64,000 nucleotides of DNA. Source: Thalassobacillus pellis. Its GTDB lineage: Bacteria > Bacillota > Bacilli > Bacillales > Halobacillaceae. The DNA is taken from contig NZ_JAFBDO010000002.1 of assembly GCF_016908295.1 (NCBI RefSeq), positions 868,001 through 932,000 of the forward strand, read 5' to 3'. The notes under the pieces were generated by a model. It was not told the DNA's origin and made no database searches. It saw only the letters and a program-made list of their open reading frames with translations. This document shows, in pieces, positions 37,737-47,960 of the stretch; the stretch's first letter is position 1; each line of letters begins with the position of its first letter. Made by a program: the position numbers and the translations under genes.

Positions 37737-38624
37737 TTAATCCTTTTCCCCGAATAATTTCACAGCCACCCTTGAAAAAGAGTAGATAAACAACAGTAAT
37801 AATACAGATAAAGCAGCAGCATATCCCATTTCATACCTAATGAATCCGTAATCTTCCAAATGGTTTACAATCAATTGACCGGAATATTGGGGAGTAGGGT
37901 TTTGGCCGGAGAGTTCCACCCCGATCGCTCCTGCCTGGAAAGTTGTTACGACAGCCATGACGGCACCGAACAGCATCTGAGGCTTCATCGATGGAATGGT
38001 AATATAGATGATTTCCTGGAAGCGGTTTCTGATCCCGTCGATATAGGCGGCTTCATATATTTCTCTATCAATGTTCAACACACCCGAGAGCATCGCCAGA
38101 AACCCTACTCCCATACTTCCCCATAACGTTACTAGAATCATAATGGTCATCAAATAGTCAGGTGACTGAAGAAATTGAATGGGTTCGTTGATAAACCCCG
38201 TCGAGATCAACAAATTATTCAAATATCCTGTTTGATCCCCACTGAAAATGATTTTCCACACAACCGCCATCGCAACCCCAGCTGTCATCGAAGGTGAAAA
38301 AAGTATTAAAGCAAGGACAGTGCGCGGGCCTTTAGAAATCTGCGCTAACATCCAGGCCAGCAGAAAGGCTAATATGTATCCGCCCGGCCCTACAATGAGC
38401 GAGAATATGAGAGTATTAGGTAAAACGTAACGCATAAATATATTGTCCTGTGTAATGATGTTGACGTAGTTATCCAATCCGATGAACGTTGGTGTCTCGA
38501 TGGTATTAAAGTACGTAAATGATAAACCGACAGCGATAGCCACCGGGATAATGATAAATGTAGTGAACAAAATTAAATAAGGCGCCAGAAATACGGAAGT
38601 ACTAAAATAATTTTTGCTATTCAT
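37737..38624 (-). CDS. carbohydrate ABC transporter permease (MalF type), second system
   Basis: A 295-residue membrane protein with six hydrophobic segments and the EAA motif [22 protein letters not shown]. Its start overlaps the end of the 980-residue binding-protein gene by 8 nt, which suggests that the two work together. It forms the pore with the MalG-type permease downstream. Confidence 0.92.
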   Translation of the reverse strand: MNSKNYFSTSVFLAPYLILFTTFIIIPVAIAVGLSFTYFNTIETPTFIGLDNYVNIITQDNIFMRYVLPNTLIFSLIVGPGGYILAFLLAWMLAQISKGPRTVLALILFSPSMTAGVAMAVVWKIIFSGDQTGYLNNLLISTGFINEPIQFLQSPDYLMTIMILVTLWGSMGVGFLAMLSGVLNIDREIYEAAYIDGIRNRFQEIIYITIPSMKPQMLFGAVMAVVTTFQAGAIGVELSGQNPTPQYSGQLIVNHLEDYGFIRYEMGYAAALSVLLLLFIYSFSRVAVKLFGEKD

Positions 38625-41559
38625 TTCCTCCTAGCCACCTTTCAATCGTTTCGATGGTTGGAATTTTATATGGTTTGACCACTTTGCCATTTTCCATATA
38701 ACCAAACTCCTCTAGCTTCCTCCGCATTTCCCGGTTGATGCGTATTACACTGTCATCTACGGCAGCACGGACATTCTCCCCTTCGAAAACCACCCTATTC
38801 CACACATTGCTTATCTCTCTTTCTACCATATAAGCATATGGGGTCTTTGGCACTTCTCTTAAATACTTCCATTGTTCCAACACAACTTGTTTATGTTCTT
38901 CTGGCAGTGGCAACTGTGCAAAAGCATCCAGATTCGCCGTATTCCACATATATTCAGGTCCGAATAACGTTTGTAACGATGTAGCAAATTCCGTCTGTGT
39001 TTCTTTGGACATCCACCATTTCAACAGTTCCCATGCTTTTTGCTTTTTATCTGTTCCTTTAAATATCATGGAAGCCTGTCCAGAACCAGGTGACCATCGT
39101 ACAACTGTGCCATCGTCTTGTTTTACGCCAGGCTGCGGGGTAATGTCCCACCACCCGGAGATTTCAGGAGCAGCTGTTGTCAGTTCAACATAAGTACTAA
39201 AAGGAGCTACACCAATTGGCAGGGTAGAATATCGGAAATGGTTATAAAATCGAGGAACTTGAAGCGGCATACTATAAATGGTGCTTAAATCCGCCATGAA
39301 TTGAATTCCTCTTAAAGCGTTTTCTTCATCGATCGCCGTACCAATCCCATCTTCTTCATATAGTTTTCCGCCGAACTGATAAATAAATGGTGCTGTCGTT
39401 TGGAAAGCCTTAAACGCAGACTCCCCAGCCAATGGTATATAATAGTTCATTCCATATCGTTGTAGTTCAGGAAGTATTTCAATGACTTCTTCCCATGTAC
39501 CAGGTATGGGGATATCTAATTTTTGCATAATATCCTTTCGATAAAATTGCACAAAGAAGTCTTGGGTTTCAGGCAAAGCATAAATGCCGTCTTCCACAAC
39601 TAAAGGTAAAAAAGCACCAGGTGAAAATTGCCTTCCAACCTTCTCAAAATCCTCAAATTGCCGTAAATCTACTGCCGCTCCACGAATGGCCAGCTCGTAA
39701 GGCACCCAGTTACTGATCCCTAATGCTACATCCGGCTGAGTGTCCGCAGCGCTTGCCAATACTAGTTTTTGTTCATCCGGCATGAGAGAATATTTGACTT
39801 TGATACCCGTTTCCTGTGTAAAATTCTGATCTGTCATATTCTGCAGCAATTCCACGTACTGCCTCGGACGGTTCACCCATACTTCAAGGGTATCTTCGGA
39901 CACTTCAGCTGTCGCCAGATTATCTTCTGAAAAGGATTGAAAAAAATTGACCACAGAATCTTTCGCCTTGGTAAAAAATCCAGCCTCCGCGTCAGGTATG
40001 GATGTATCTCCGTGAAGATAGATCCGGTCGAGTAATAGTGGTTGTGCAGTCAGGTCCGTTGCCACCTTCCCCAACAATTGGGCAGCAGAATTCGATCCTG
40101 TAGATAGCTGGGTAAGGCTGTTCGGTATTTCATCCGGTTGCTCAGCTAAAGCTTCTAATCTATCAATCGCTATTTGTAATGAAGCAATCTCCGTTGATTC
40201 CTGTCCGTTACTCAAAGAAAGAAGATAGTCCACTTCTTCCTTTAGCCTGTCCGCCCAGTCAAGTAATTTCTTTTCAATACCGGGAATGTATTCTTCGATG
40301 TTCCAGTCACGGGATCCCTGTTGATTACCCACTAATTTTCTTATCGATAAAGACAGTTCATCAATGCCCTGCATCACTTCATCAATTTCAAATAATACAC
40401 GGGCATGGATAGAAGGGTCTGCCTTAAGGCTGATCTTGTTTATTCCTTCATGGAAATAAAAGTAATAAGGCTTTCCATCTTCTTTACTCAATGTTTCGTT
40501 ATACCAATTTTCACTATATTTGAACTGGTACTGTTCCATATCTTTAAAGGGAACTCGATCATTGATTAATACTGTACGATATACAGGTGACCTTGATTCT
40601 TTATTTTGATTAGCCTTAAAGGTCAACTTGTAGAATCCTGCTTTATCGATGTCAACTTTCCAGCTGACTTTCTGACCTGGCTTACTCCAGGAGTCGCCAC
40701 CGATTGTATTGAGCAGAAGATTGTTTTCATCATAGGGAGAAACAGACGGATTTTCTTTTGCAACCGGTCTGATATAGGAGCTATTTTTCTCCGATGGATG
40801 CTCAGCCTCATAAACCTTAAGTCCCTTTCGCTTCTCTGCATCAGGATAACTGTCTATATAGTCATCATAAGCAGGAACGGGATCAGGAGAAGTCACATAC
40901 ACCTCCCCTACTAACATCTCCCCCCTTAGATTTATTAAGGTAATTGTGTTTTTTCCTTTTTTTAAATGGAATTTAAGAGGACGCTTGTACATATATGTAG
41001 AATCTTCTGCTTTCACATGCAGCCATCTGCGGACTGGCTGCTGGTCCGGGATGATTTCGTTTCCTGAGCTATCTTTTTGAAAATCCTCGCTTGCGTTCTT
41101 CCATTTGGCTGGAAAGTTAATTTGCCTGCTCTCTGAGAATGGATATTCACCATTAACCTGGATAGCACCCTCTATTGGCATAATCAAATTACCTTTGGGG
41201 AAATAATCAAACCCAATCTCATATAAACCTTCTCTTTCCACCTCGACTTCAACCGTTAATGAATTTTGGTTACGCCAATAGAATACACGATCCCCATACC
41301 CCTGACTTTCTGAAGCTGGTAATAATGCATCATCCTCCATATTTGAAAATGAAGAAGGGGGGATAGCACGCTCCAATGAAGCGGTGCTATCCAAACCTTT
41401 TTTCTTCCATTCGTTGAGTAAGAGGTGATAACTTTGTTCACGGATTTGATCGGCAGAATCAGCAGCATCCTTATCACCTTGTTCACCTTCCGCTTGAACA
41501 AAGGTTAATGGGATTAAATATAAAACCAATAGCGACCAAAACAACACTTTTGACTTCAT
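38617..41559 (-). CDS. large extracellular solute-binding protein with N-terminal carbohydrate-binding-like modules
   Basis: A 980-residue exported protein with signal peptide [24 protein letters not shown] and no lipobox cysteine. Residues ~60-400 hold two beta-sandwich modules that resemble carbohydrate-binding domains (the second starts [19 protein letters not shown]). A helical linker follows at ~420-540. Residues ~565-960 are a family-1-type solute-binding domain ([63 protein letters not shown]). Ordinary sugar-binding proteins are 400-450 residues, so this one is more than twice the usual size. It may bind a polymer with its front modules and pass an oligosaccharide to the permeases encoded downstream. 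Confidence 0.82.
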   Translation of the reverse strand: MKSKVLFWSLLVLYLIPLTFVQAEGEQGDKDAADSADQIREQSYHLLLNEWKKKGLDSTASLERAIPPSSFSNMEDDALLPASESQGYGDRVFYWRNQNSLTVEVEVEREGLYEIGFDYFPKGNLIMPIEGAIQVNGEYPFSESRQINFPAKWKNASEDFQKDSSGNEIIPDQQPVRRWLHVKAEDSTYMYKRPLKFHLKKGKNTITLINLRGEMLVGEVYVTSPDPVPAYDDYIDSYPDAEKRKGLKVYEAEHPSEKNSSYIRPVAKENPSVSPYDENNLLLNTIGGDSWSKPGQKVSWKVDIDKAGFYKLTFKANQNKESRSPVYRTVLINDRVPFKDMEQYQFKYSENWYNETLSKEDGKPYYFYFHEGINKISLKADPSIHARVLFEIDEVMQGIDELSLSIRKLVGNQQGSRDWNIEEYIPGIEKKLLDWADRLKEEVDYLLSLSNGQESTEIASLQIAIDRLEALAEQPDEIPNSLTQLSTGSNSAAQLLGKVATDLTAQPLLLDRIYLHGDTSIPDAEAGFFTKAKDSVVNFFQSFSEDNLATAEVSEDTLEVWVNRPRQYVELLQNMTDQNFTQETGIKVKYSLMPDEQKLVLASAADTQPDVALGISNWVPYELAIRGAAVDLRQFEDFEKVGRQFSPGAFLPLVVEDGIYALPETQDFFVQFYRKDIMQKLDIPIPGTWEEVIEILPELQRYGMNYYIPLAGESAFKAFQTTAPFIYQFGGKLYEEDGIGTAIDEENALRGIQFMADLSTIYSMPLQVPRFYNHFRYSTLPIGVAPFSTYVELTTAAPEISGWWDITPQPGVKQDDGTVVRWSPGSGQASMIFKGTDKKQKAWELLKWWMSKETQTEFATSLQTLFGPEYMWNTANLDAFAQLPLPEEHKQVVLEQWKYLREVPKTPYAYMVEREISNVWNRVVFEGENVRAAVDDSVIRINREMRRKLEEFGYMENGKVVKPYKIPTIETIERWLGGNE

Positions 41560-41586
41560 GTTGTTACCTCCTCAACATTTCTTTCG

Positions 41587-42957
41587 TTACTGACCCATTG
41601 CTTCCAGTGCTTCTTGATATTTCTTATTTGCCAGCTCATTTATTTGCTTAGCGTAATTTTCAAATTTCACTTTACCCTGCGTACTTGCATTGATCAATTC
41701 ACCAATTGTTGCATTAGCCTTATCCCCTACCGATACGCCTGTAGGAGCTTCCCAGCGTGATTGGCCATAGCCAGGAGTCGTTTTAAATGGTTCAACAACT
41801 GCATTTTCGATATTTTTATAAGCTTCAACGAGGCCTGGCACGTCTACATTTTCAAAATAGGTGTCAAGCACTTCCTGGTCGGTGATCAATGGAACACCTG
41901 ATAAACTTACAGCTTCTTCTTTTTCAGCAATTTCCATTCGTTTCATGTACCCATCTTTGCCAAAGCCCATCCACTTGGCTAACTTATACGCAGCTTCTGG
42001 ATGCTCCGTGGAACTGGAAATGCCAAAGTAATCATGAGTGACTACCGTCCTGTCCCCTGGAATTCCGATGAAATCCCATTCGAAATCTGCATTTTGTTCA
42101 TAGCCGCCTATGGCCCAAGTCCCATCCCATTTGATGCCGACACCACTGTTGAACCAGACTTCATTACCGTTTTTTCCATTAAAATTAGCCTTATCATCTT
42201 CTGTCAGCGTGGCATACGAATAACCATTAGTATTAATTCTTTTCGCCAGCTCGATTCCGTTGATAAATTCTTTACTATCTAAAGAGTAGCCATCATGGAA
42301 TGTATACCAGCCCAGGTCTTTGCTGACAGCAGCTGGATACCATTCCGGAATAGCGTTAGCTTCATTTAAACCGATGACACCTTGATTGATATTTGTAATA
42401 TTGCTTACTGCCGACTCAAACTCCTCTACGCTCATGCCAAGATAGGGTACATCTAGGTTCGCTTGTGCGAAAAGATCTTTGTTTACGAAGTAGCCTAATA
42501 TGTGCTGAGAAGAGGGAACGGAATAAACTTTCCCATTATACGTAATAGCTTCCCTAACTGATTTTGGAAGTAATTTGTAATCTTCATCTGCCTCCACATA
42601 TTTCGTGACATCCAGTGTCCAATCATTTGCAATGGCAGTTGGGACATTTGTTAAGGAAAAGACGTCCGGCATTTCACCTGCACTTGCTGCAGAAGCTAAC
42701 GATTCCTGCCAAGGATCAGCAATTGATTCATCAATTTTCACATTGATGTCCGGATGTTCTTTCATAAAGGCTTCCACCAGCATTCGATTCAGGTTCGGCT
42801 CTCCTTCTGTACCGAATGACCAGCTAGCAATCGATAATGTGATTTCTCCTTCTCCACTATCGGATGATTCTTTACTTTCCGATGAAGAATCACTGGAGCA
42901 AGCAGCTAGAAGAGTAAAGACTGTTAACAATGTTACGAGAGAAAACCATTTTTTCAT
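41587..42957 (-). CDS. sugar ABC transporter solute-binding lipoprotein
   Basis: About 456 residues. It has a lipoprotein signal peptide MKKWFSLVTLLTVFTLLAAC with lipobox LAAC, then a Ser/Glu-rich linker and a family-1 solute-binding domain (LSIASWSFGTEGEPNLNRM, DVFSLTNVPTAIANDW, YSVPSSQHILGYFVNKDLF, NSGVGIKWDGTWAIGGY). I place the start at ATG 42957 because AAGAGGTG then has normal spacing; an open frame reaches GTG 42966. It is the first transport gene of the locus, after a GH35 gene. It most likely feeds the second permease pair, though either is possible. Confidence 0.9.
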   Translation of the reverse strand: MKKWFSLVTLLTVFTLLAACSSDSSSESKESSDSGEGEITLSIASWSFGTEGEPNLNRMLVEAFMKEHPDINVKIDESIADPWQESLASAASAGEMPDVFSLTNVPTAIANDWTLDVTKYVEADEDYKLLPKSVREAITYNGKVYSVPSSQHILGYFVNKDLFAQANLDVPYLGMSVEEFESAVSNITNINQGVIGLNEANAIPEWYPAAVSKDLGWYTFHDGYSLDSKEFINGIELAKRINTNGYSYATLTEDDKANFNGKNGNEVWFNSGVGIKWDGTWAIGGYEQNADFEWDFIGIPGDRTVVTHDYFGISSSTEHPEAAYKLAKWMGFGKDGYMKRMEIAEKEEAVSLSGVPLITDQEVLDTYFENVDVPGLVEAYKNIENAVVEPFKTTPGYGQSRWEAPTGVSVGDKANATIGELINASTQGKVKFENYAKQINELANKKYQEALEAMGQ

Positions 42958-43046
42958 TCCATACACCTCTTATATTTTTTTTGAAAATCTCACTTGAATC
43001 ACAAACAGCTTCCATACCTTCCAACTAATGATTTCTGTATCAGAGA

Positions 43047-45386
43047 TCAGGGCGATGCAGTAAAAGTTATATTCATTTCCTCTTTTAATGATGGGTGCAA
43101 TGTTATTTCATACAGACCCTGCGACCTTCTTTTTACATCCATACCAGGATTTTCGTGAGGTTCCCACTTGTCAGAATTGATTACGAGCAATTCCTCTGCC
43201 TGCTTCAAACGCACTTTAATGGTTAGAGAATTGACAGATTCCGCTGAATCAAACACTTCTGCCGTTCCATATAGCAAGGTCAAATTTTCCTTTATCGGGA
43301 CATTAACCGGAAGCATCAAGCCGCTTTTTGGTGGAATCGTAACAGCTGCTCCGCCAAACAAGGCTTGATTCTTCATATGGACAGTAGTTTTCTTCTTGTA
43401 TCCATCAAAGTTATGGAGAAAGACGAAATAACTGTCCTTTGTCATTGATCGAATGGAAATATCTACTTCCTGCTCCAAAGAGAAATCACTTCTGACATTC
43501 ACCCGTTCAGCAAGTTGTCTGATTACCTCTTTTTTGTAATCAAAATCTATATCCATTCCAATTCCAAATACAACGGCCTTCCCTTTACCTGCCCTTTTCT
43601 CAAAAGCTACAACTTCTTTTGCTTCATCTTCAGACCAGGCAAACGCCCCTTCTTCCACATCAAACGCTTCCATATATTGGACTTGAACACTATCAAGCTC
43701 ACCTACTTTGGCAAATCCAGTCTTTCTGCCTTTCGGACTTGCTCCAAGGTAATCCTTTAACACGGTACATTCCATGCCTTGTAGATCTTTCGTTGGAATA
43801 GATGGAAACAGGATCAACTGACCACCATCCTCTATATAATCCACCAGTTTCTGCTGAACTTCCTTCCCCATCCAATTCATGGAGAACATCCACAAGGTCG
43901 GTGTTTTTTCTACATTTATCCGACCGTTATTTTGAATATTCAGACTTTCAAAAACAATATTATTTACACGCAACCCCTTCGCCATACCATTAAAAATATT
44001 CAAGTCTCGCTCACGTTGAAACGTTTCAATTATGGGTGAAGAAAAATGATTACTATACTCCGTCATGTAGTAATCAGGATAAAAAGCAAAACATGTATTA
44101 GTTACTTGCCTGGCGTTTAATAATGGCTTTTCATAGGTGTGGAACATTTTTCCTAAGTGGCGAATGACATGGAAATGGGGGCGTTTTTCTCCGGAAGCTG
44201 ACAGTGGTGCCTGCCATTCATGCCTTCTTCCATTCAGACCGATATTTTCGTAGTTTTCTCCACCGACAAACATGTAATAATTGACGGCATTCATTCCATT
44301 TGCAAAGCAAAGGCGGGTGGTCAAGTCGAAGGTTTCAGGCTGCAGTCTGGGCTTATCCGATGCAGACCCGCCCTGAAATTCGGCTGAGAACAGCGGCTGA
44401 TCCGAAGGCTGGATAGCTTTGGTAAATGCGTTAGCCAGTACTACATCTACATAATTGTCGTATTCAATATTTCCAATATAATAGTCACCTGCAAGCATGG
44501 TGTCCTTCATCTTGGATGTTTCTAGTAATTGCGATATTCCTACTGGATACCTTGTGCCCCTTTTCAAAAAGTCGATTGTATGGAAACCGTGAATATTGAT
44601 CAGGAAAGGGACGGTTATCCCTTCTTTTTGGGCTGTTTCTTTTAAGAATTCCAGATAAGTACGGTAATGCTCCCTCATAAATAAGTAGTAATCCTGATTT
44701 CTTTCTTCTCTATCTACTGGAAAATCTGAGGCAATGTTTTCTTGTGTCTCATGATTGCTCGATGCAACATTTGGTTTTTCTTCTAAGTATTGTTCGTAAT
44801 GTTTTCTTGTCACTTCGTTATAATCCCCTTCATTGGTCACCCAATGAAACATACCGACTTCATTATCAAGCTGGAACATGATTACAGGGCCGTCCTGTGC
44901 TGCCTGAAATGGTTTAATGACAGAGCATACAGCGTGATACCAGGTTTCGACTTTTCTTAAATAGGCAGGATGCATGTAACTGACTACACGGGTCGGGTGC
45001 TGGTTTCCATCTTCTGTCTGCGCCATCGCATCCGGATAATTTTCCAGGAACCAGGTAGGCACACCATGATCAACAATTTCGGCCATGACGTAAGGTCCTG
45101 GGCGAACAAGACAGTACATGTCTTCTTCGGATATAAGTTGTAAAAATGCCCGGAAGTCCCGCTCTGCCCTCGTCTCCCCTGTCAAATCTATGTAACCTTC
45201 TTCGTATTCATGGAAGATCCAAGGAACATAGGTGCTGATCATATTGATCCCCGCTTCTTTCACTTGCCGGATACGGTCTTTCCATTCTTCTTTAGGGATT
45301 CGGAAATAATGTAGCTCCCCTCCAAAAACAATAGTTTCTTTGCCATTAATGATGATCTTTTCACTTTCAACCCGAATCTCTTTCAC
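43047..45386 (-). CDS. GH35-family glycoside hydrolase (second paralogue)
   Basis: A 779-residue cytoplasmic GH35 enzyme, paralogous to the one at 24.6-27.1 kb. Motifs are GELHYFRIPKEEWKDRI, YVPWIFHEYEEGYIDL and RPGPYVMAEIVDHGVP; the proton donor is Glu176 in QLDNEVG and the probable nucleophile Glu336 in SAEFQ. The GTG start at 45386 lies within the last codons of the LacI gene (20-nt overlap) and has GGGG directly before it, so expression relies on coupling. The gene contains a perfect copy of the locus operator at 44,016-44,029. Two diverged GH35 enzymes in one locus suggest different linkages or chain positions of one glycan. Confidence 0.87.
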   Translation of the reverse strand: MKEIRVESEKIIINGKETIVFGGELHYFRIPKEEWKDRIRQVKEAGINMISTYVPWIFHEYEEGYIDLTGETRAERDFRAFLQLISEEDMYCLVRPGPYVMAEIVDHGVPTWFLENYPDAMAQTEDGNQHPTRVVSYMHPAYLRKVETWYHAVCSVIKPFQAAQDGPVIMFQLDNEVGMFHWVTNEGDYNEVTRKHYEQYLEEKPNVASSNHETQENIASDFPVDREERNQDYYLFMREHYRTYLEFLKETAQKEGITVPFLINIHGFHTIDFLKRGTRYPVGISQLLETSKMKDTMLAGDYYIGNIEYDNYVDVVLANAFTKAIQPSDQPLFSAEFQGGSASDKPRLQPETFDLTTRLCFANGMNAVNYYMFVGGENYENIGLNGRRHEWQAPLSASGEKRPHFHVIRHLGKMFHTYEKPLLNARQVTNTCFAFYPDYYMTEYSNHFSSPIIETFQRERDLNIFNGMAKGLRVNNIVFESLNIQNNGRINVEKTPTLWMFSMNWMGKEVQQKLVDYIEDGGQLILFPSIPTKDLQGMECTVLKDYLGASPKGRKTGFAKVGELDSVQVQYMEAFDVEEGAFAWSEDEAKEVVAFEKRAGKGKAVVFGIGMDIDFDYKKEVIRQLAERVNVRSDFSLEQEVDISIRSMTKDSYFVFLHNFDGYKKKTTVHMKNQALFGGAAVTIPPKSGLMLPVNVPIKENLTLLYGTAEVFDSAESVNSLTIKVRLKQAEELLVINSDKWEPHENPGMDVKRRSQGLYEITLHPSLKEEMNITFTASP
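44016..44029. promoter_or_regulatory. intragenic copy of the LacI-type operator
   Basis: TTGAAACGTTTCAA, identical over 14 bases to the operators at 30,568 and 46,408, lies inside the second GH35 gene (encoding part of ETFQ). A match of this length is not expected by chance in a 64-kb window. It could act as a secondary operator for looping or a roadblock. Confidence 0.5.
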
Positions 45387-46362
45387 CCCCTTTCAAGCTT
45401 GAAGAACGCGGAATAAATTCAATTGGAATATCTTCCACTTCAAAACCGGTTTCTTTATCCAGCATTTTGAATAACGTTTCTGCCGCGGTTATTCCCCACA
45501 GTTTTTTTTGAACACGGACAGTAGACAACGGGGGATGAAAATGCTTGGACAAATCAATGTCATCATACCCTACAAATGCAATATCATCCGGAACCTGAAG
45601 ACCTTTTTGCTGTACAGCCTTGATCGCCCCCATTGCCATTTCGTCATTGGCAGAAATGAATGCCGTGGGATACTCCTCATGTTCATCTAAATATGTTTTC
45701 ATACTTAACAAACCACTAGTTTCCGTAAAATCAGCTCTGATTAAGTCTATTTCTCTATAGATTAACCCTCTTTGGGACAGGGTCTTTTTAAATCCCTTCA
45801 AACGCATTTCACCATCATAAGATTCTTCAGAACCAGTGATAAATCCAATACGCTTATGTCCCAGTTCTACTAGATGATTTACCGAATGCTCTACCCCAAG
45901 TGAATTCGGCAGTGTTATTTGTTTTATGAATGGATTTTCTATCTCTCGGTCTAATACTACGATCGGAAACTTATCACTTGCTAAATAATTCAGCAATTCG
46001 TCCTTAATATGATAGTTTAAGATGATTGCCCCATCCACATATCGTTCCATCAACAGCCGATGTTTATCATCCGAAGCGCATACTACCATCTCATAACCTT
46101 TCTCTATAACAGTATCCTGGATACCTTCCAGCAATTCACCAAAAAACGGTCCGGTAAATCCACTTAAGAAGAGGCCGATGATCTCATTCTTGTTTTTCTT
46201 TAAGTTTTTAGCATTTCCGTTTGGACGGTAACCGAGTTCTTTTGCCGCAAACAGTACTTTATCTTTGGTTGGTTGAGATATTAAGTCACTGCCATTGATA
46301 ACATAAGATGCAGTGGCTAAACTTACCTTCGCTTTTCTCGCAACATCTTTTAACGTAGTCAC
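45367..46362 (-). CDS. LacI-family transcriptional regulator of the glycan locus
   Basis: A 331-residue LacI/GalR repressor. Residues 1-60 hold the helix-turn-helix and hinge (TLKDVARKAKVSLATASYVINGS, then LGYRPNGNAKNLKK). The rest is a periplasmic-binding-protein-like effector domain (IGLFLSGFTGPFFGELLEGI, FISANDEMAMGAIKAVQQ, IAFVGYDDIDLSKHFHPPLSTV). GTG 46362 follows AAGAGGG. An 18-bp palindrome sits right at its promoter, and repeats of its core occur at two other places in the locus, so it should repress its own operon and the GH94 group until a glycan-derived inducer binds. Confidence 0.93.
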   Translation of the reverse strand: MTTLKDVARKAKVSLATASYVINGSDLISQPTKDKVLFAAKELGYRPNGNAKNLKKNKNEIIGLFLSGFTGPFFGELLEGIQDTVIEKGYEMVVCASDDKHRLLMERYVDGAIILNYHIKDELLNYLASDKFPIVVLDREIENPFIKQITLPNSLGVEHSVNHLVELGHKRIGFITGSEESYDGEMRLKGFKKTLSQRGLIYREIDLIRADFTETSGLLSMKTYLDEHEEYPTAFISANDEMAMGAIKAVQQKGLQVPDDIAFVGYDDIDLSKHFHPPLSTVRVQKKLWGITAAETLFKMLDKETGFEVEDIPIEFIPRSSSLKGGERDSG

Positions 46363-46405
46363 GTTTTTCCCTCTTCTCTTACCTTACGGCTACTATTAAT
46401 AGTTT

Positions 46406-46423
46406 AATTGAAACGTTTCAATT
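46406..46423. promoter_or_regulatory. LacI-type operator, 18-bp perfect palindrome
   Basis: AATTGAAACGTTTCAATT with a central CG. It starts 4 bases after the -10 box of the LacI operon promoter, so a bound repressor would cover the transcription start. Confidence 0.85.
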
Positions 46424-46426
46424 GAA

Positions 46427-46455
46427 AGTATAACGAATTAAGAAAGCGATTACAA
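46427..46455 (-). promoter_or_regulatory. sigma-A promoter of the LacI/glycan operon
   Basis: On the minus strand, TTGTAA, a 17-nt spacer, then TATACT, immediately followed by the operator. This is the best promoter match in the locus and probably drives the ~16-kb unit down to the permease at 30.7 kb. Confidence 0.8.
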
Positions 46456-46761
46456 TATTGTTTTCTGAATTTTATCACAATTAATTGCTATTCAGTAATT
46501 TTTTACTATTACTCATGGGAGAAATTACACAGGAGTGCTTGAAATATTTCTATACCAGCATATCGGCTAGCGAGTGGAATTTATTTTTCATACTTTCAAA
46601 AGGGGAGGAACCTTCATGTGTCGAATATGGAGATGAAGCGAGCGGTTGGAAGTTGTTAGGAAAAATGAAATATTTATGACGAAATGACAAATAAAGAGAT
46701 ACTTAGTAAAAAGTAAGGTACTATAAAGTGTAGAAAATAAACTTCTTACAAAATTTAGGGG
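46456..46761. other. gene-free stretch upstream of the TDT transporter
   Basis: About 300 bases, AT-rich. It holds an open frame of 64 codons (46,485-46,679) without a convincing ribosome binding site or protein-like composition. The transporter promoter must be here, but I see no clear consensus boxes. Confidence 0.4.
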
Positions 46762-47823
46762 TTGAAACTATTGCTCAGTTATCTCAAAAAACAGGCAGAA
46801 CACCTATTTCCGGGATATTTCGCCCTAGTTATGGCTTCAGGTGCACTGTCGATCGGTACGTACCTGCTTGATATGATTTTCATTGCTGAACTCCTGCTAT
46901 ACATAAATGTTGCTGCCTATCTCACCCTTTGGCTGCTTACCATTATCCGGATACTATTTTATTTCCGGAATCTGAAAGCTGACCTGACAAGCCATGCCCG
47001 CGGGCCAGGTTTCTTTACGTTGATTGCTGCCACGAATGTTTTCGGCAGTCAGTTAATCATTGTCGCCGGCAATCATACATTCCCTGTGTATTTATGGTTA
47101 CTTGCCATTTTCCTATGGCTGATCATAATGTACACCTTTTTTACAGCAGTAACGGTACGGCGGGATAAACCTACGATTGCCGAGGGAGTCAACGGCGCGT
47201 GGCTGATTGCATCCGTGGCCACCCAATCGATTTCGATTCTCGGCACACTTCTCAGCCCTTATGTTGAAAATGGGCAGACTATTATATTATTCATCACTTT
47301 ATGTATGTATTTTTTGGGCTGTATGCTTTACTTGAACATCATGACGCTTATCTTTTACCGGTTCACCTTCGTCAATTTCAAATTTGATGCCCTCACCCCT
47401 CCCTACTGGATCAACATGGGTGCGGTCGCTATTGCGACATTGGCGGGATCCACCTTGATTTTGCACGCGGAAGAGTGGTCGCTGCTTGGTGAAATCACAC
47501 CATTCATCAAAGGATTCACCTTGTTTTTCTGGATTGCCGGAACGTGGTGGATTCCTTTATTAATCATCCTTATGTTTTGGCGTCATATATACAACCGCTA
47601 CCCGCTTGGATACGATCCTCAATTCTGGGGGATGGTGTTCCCGTTGTCCATGTACACATCAAGCACTTATCAGCTATCCAAGGCATTGGAACTCCCCTTT
47701 TTAACCGTGATTCCAAAATTCATGGTTTTTGTCGCCCTGGCGGCATGGATACCGGGATTTATCGGACTTGTTCATCGTATATTTTTCACTTTACTGAACC
47801 ACTATCAATCAAAGAATGCCTAA
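46762..47823 (+). CDS. TDT/SLAC1-family membrane transporter
   Basis: A 353-residue protein with about ten transmembrane helices that looks like the tellurite-resistance/dicarboxylate transporter (TDT) family, which also includes plant SLAC1 anion channels. Typical segments are HLFPGYFALVMASGALSIG, GPGFFTLIAATNVFGSQL, TPPYWINMGAVAIATLAGS and YDPQFWGMVFPLSMYTSSTYQLSKAL. The start is TTG; 46762 gives very tight spacing to AGGGG and TTG 46771 is a good alternative. The substrate (an anion, C4-dicarboxylate or sulfite-like solute) cannot be told. It stands alone and has its own terminator. Confidence 0.85.
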   Translation: MKLLLSYLKKQAEHLFPGYFALVMASGALSIGTYLLDMIFIAELLLYINVAAYLTLWLLTIIRILFYFRNLKADLTSHARGPGFFTLIAATNVFGSQLIIVAGNHTFPVYLWLLAIFLWLIIMYTFFTAVTVRRDKPTIAEGVNGAWLIASVATQSISILGTLLSPYVENGQTIILFITLCMYFLGCMLYLNIMTLIFYRFTFVNFKFDALTPPYWINMGAVAIATLAGSTLILHAEEWSLLGEITPFIKGFTLFFWIAGTWWIPLLIILMFWRHIYNRYPLGYDPQFWGMVFPLSMYTSSTYQLSKALELPFLTVIPKFMVFVALAAWIPGFIGLVHRIFFTLLNHYQSKNA

Positions 47824-47827
47824 AGAA

Positions 47828-47857
47828 AAGCTGACCCGTGACAAGGTCAGCTTTTTT
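47828..47857 (+). terminator. intrinsic terminator of TDT transporter
   Basis: AAGCTGACC and GGTCAGCTT form a perfect 9-bp stem with an 8-nt loop, followed by TTTTTT. Confidence 0.9.
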
Positions 47858-47960
47858 ACACGTTAAGAAAGTTGAACGTTGTTGAAGGATTAAAGTATAA
47901 GTAAAACAAAGGCTTTCGCCATACGGACTTTGTGACAAGGCCAAGTTTTTCTGTTAATCA

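Noticed and set aside
46406-46423. Reading the operator as a CcpA cre site
   Set aside because: Cre sites have a 14-bp core with one extra base pair on each side of CG; this palindrome has the shorter spacing and recurs only in this locus, which fits the local LacI regulator better.
46485-46679. 64-codon open frame upstream of the TDT transporter
   Set aside because: No convincing ribosome binding site, and the product has no recognisable composition or motif.
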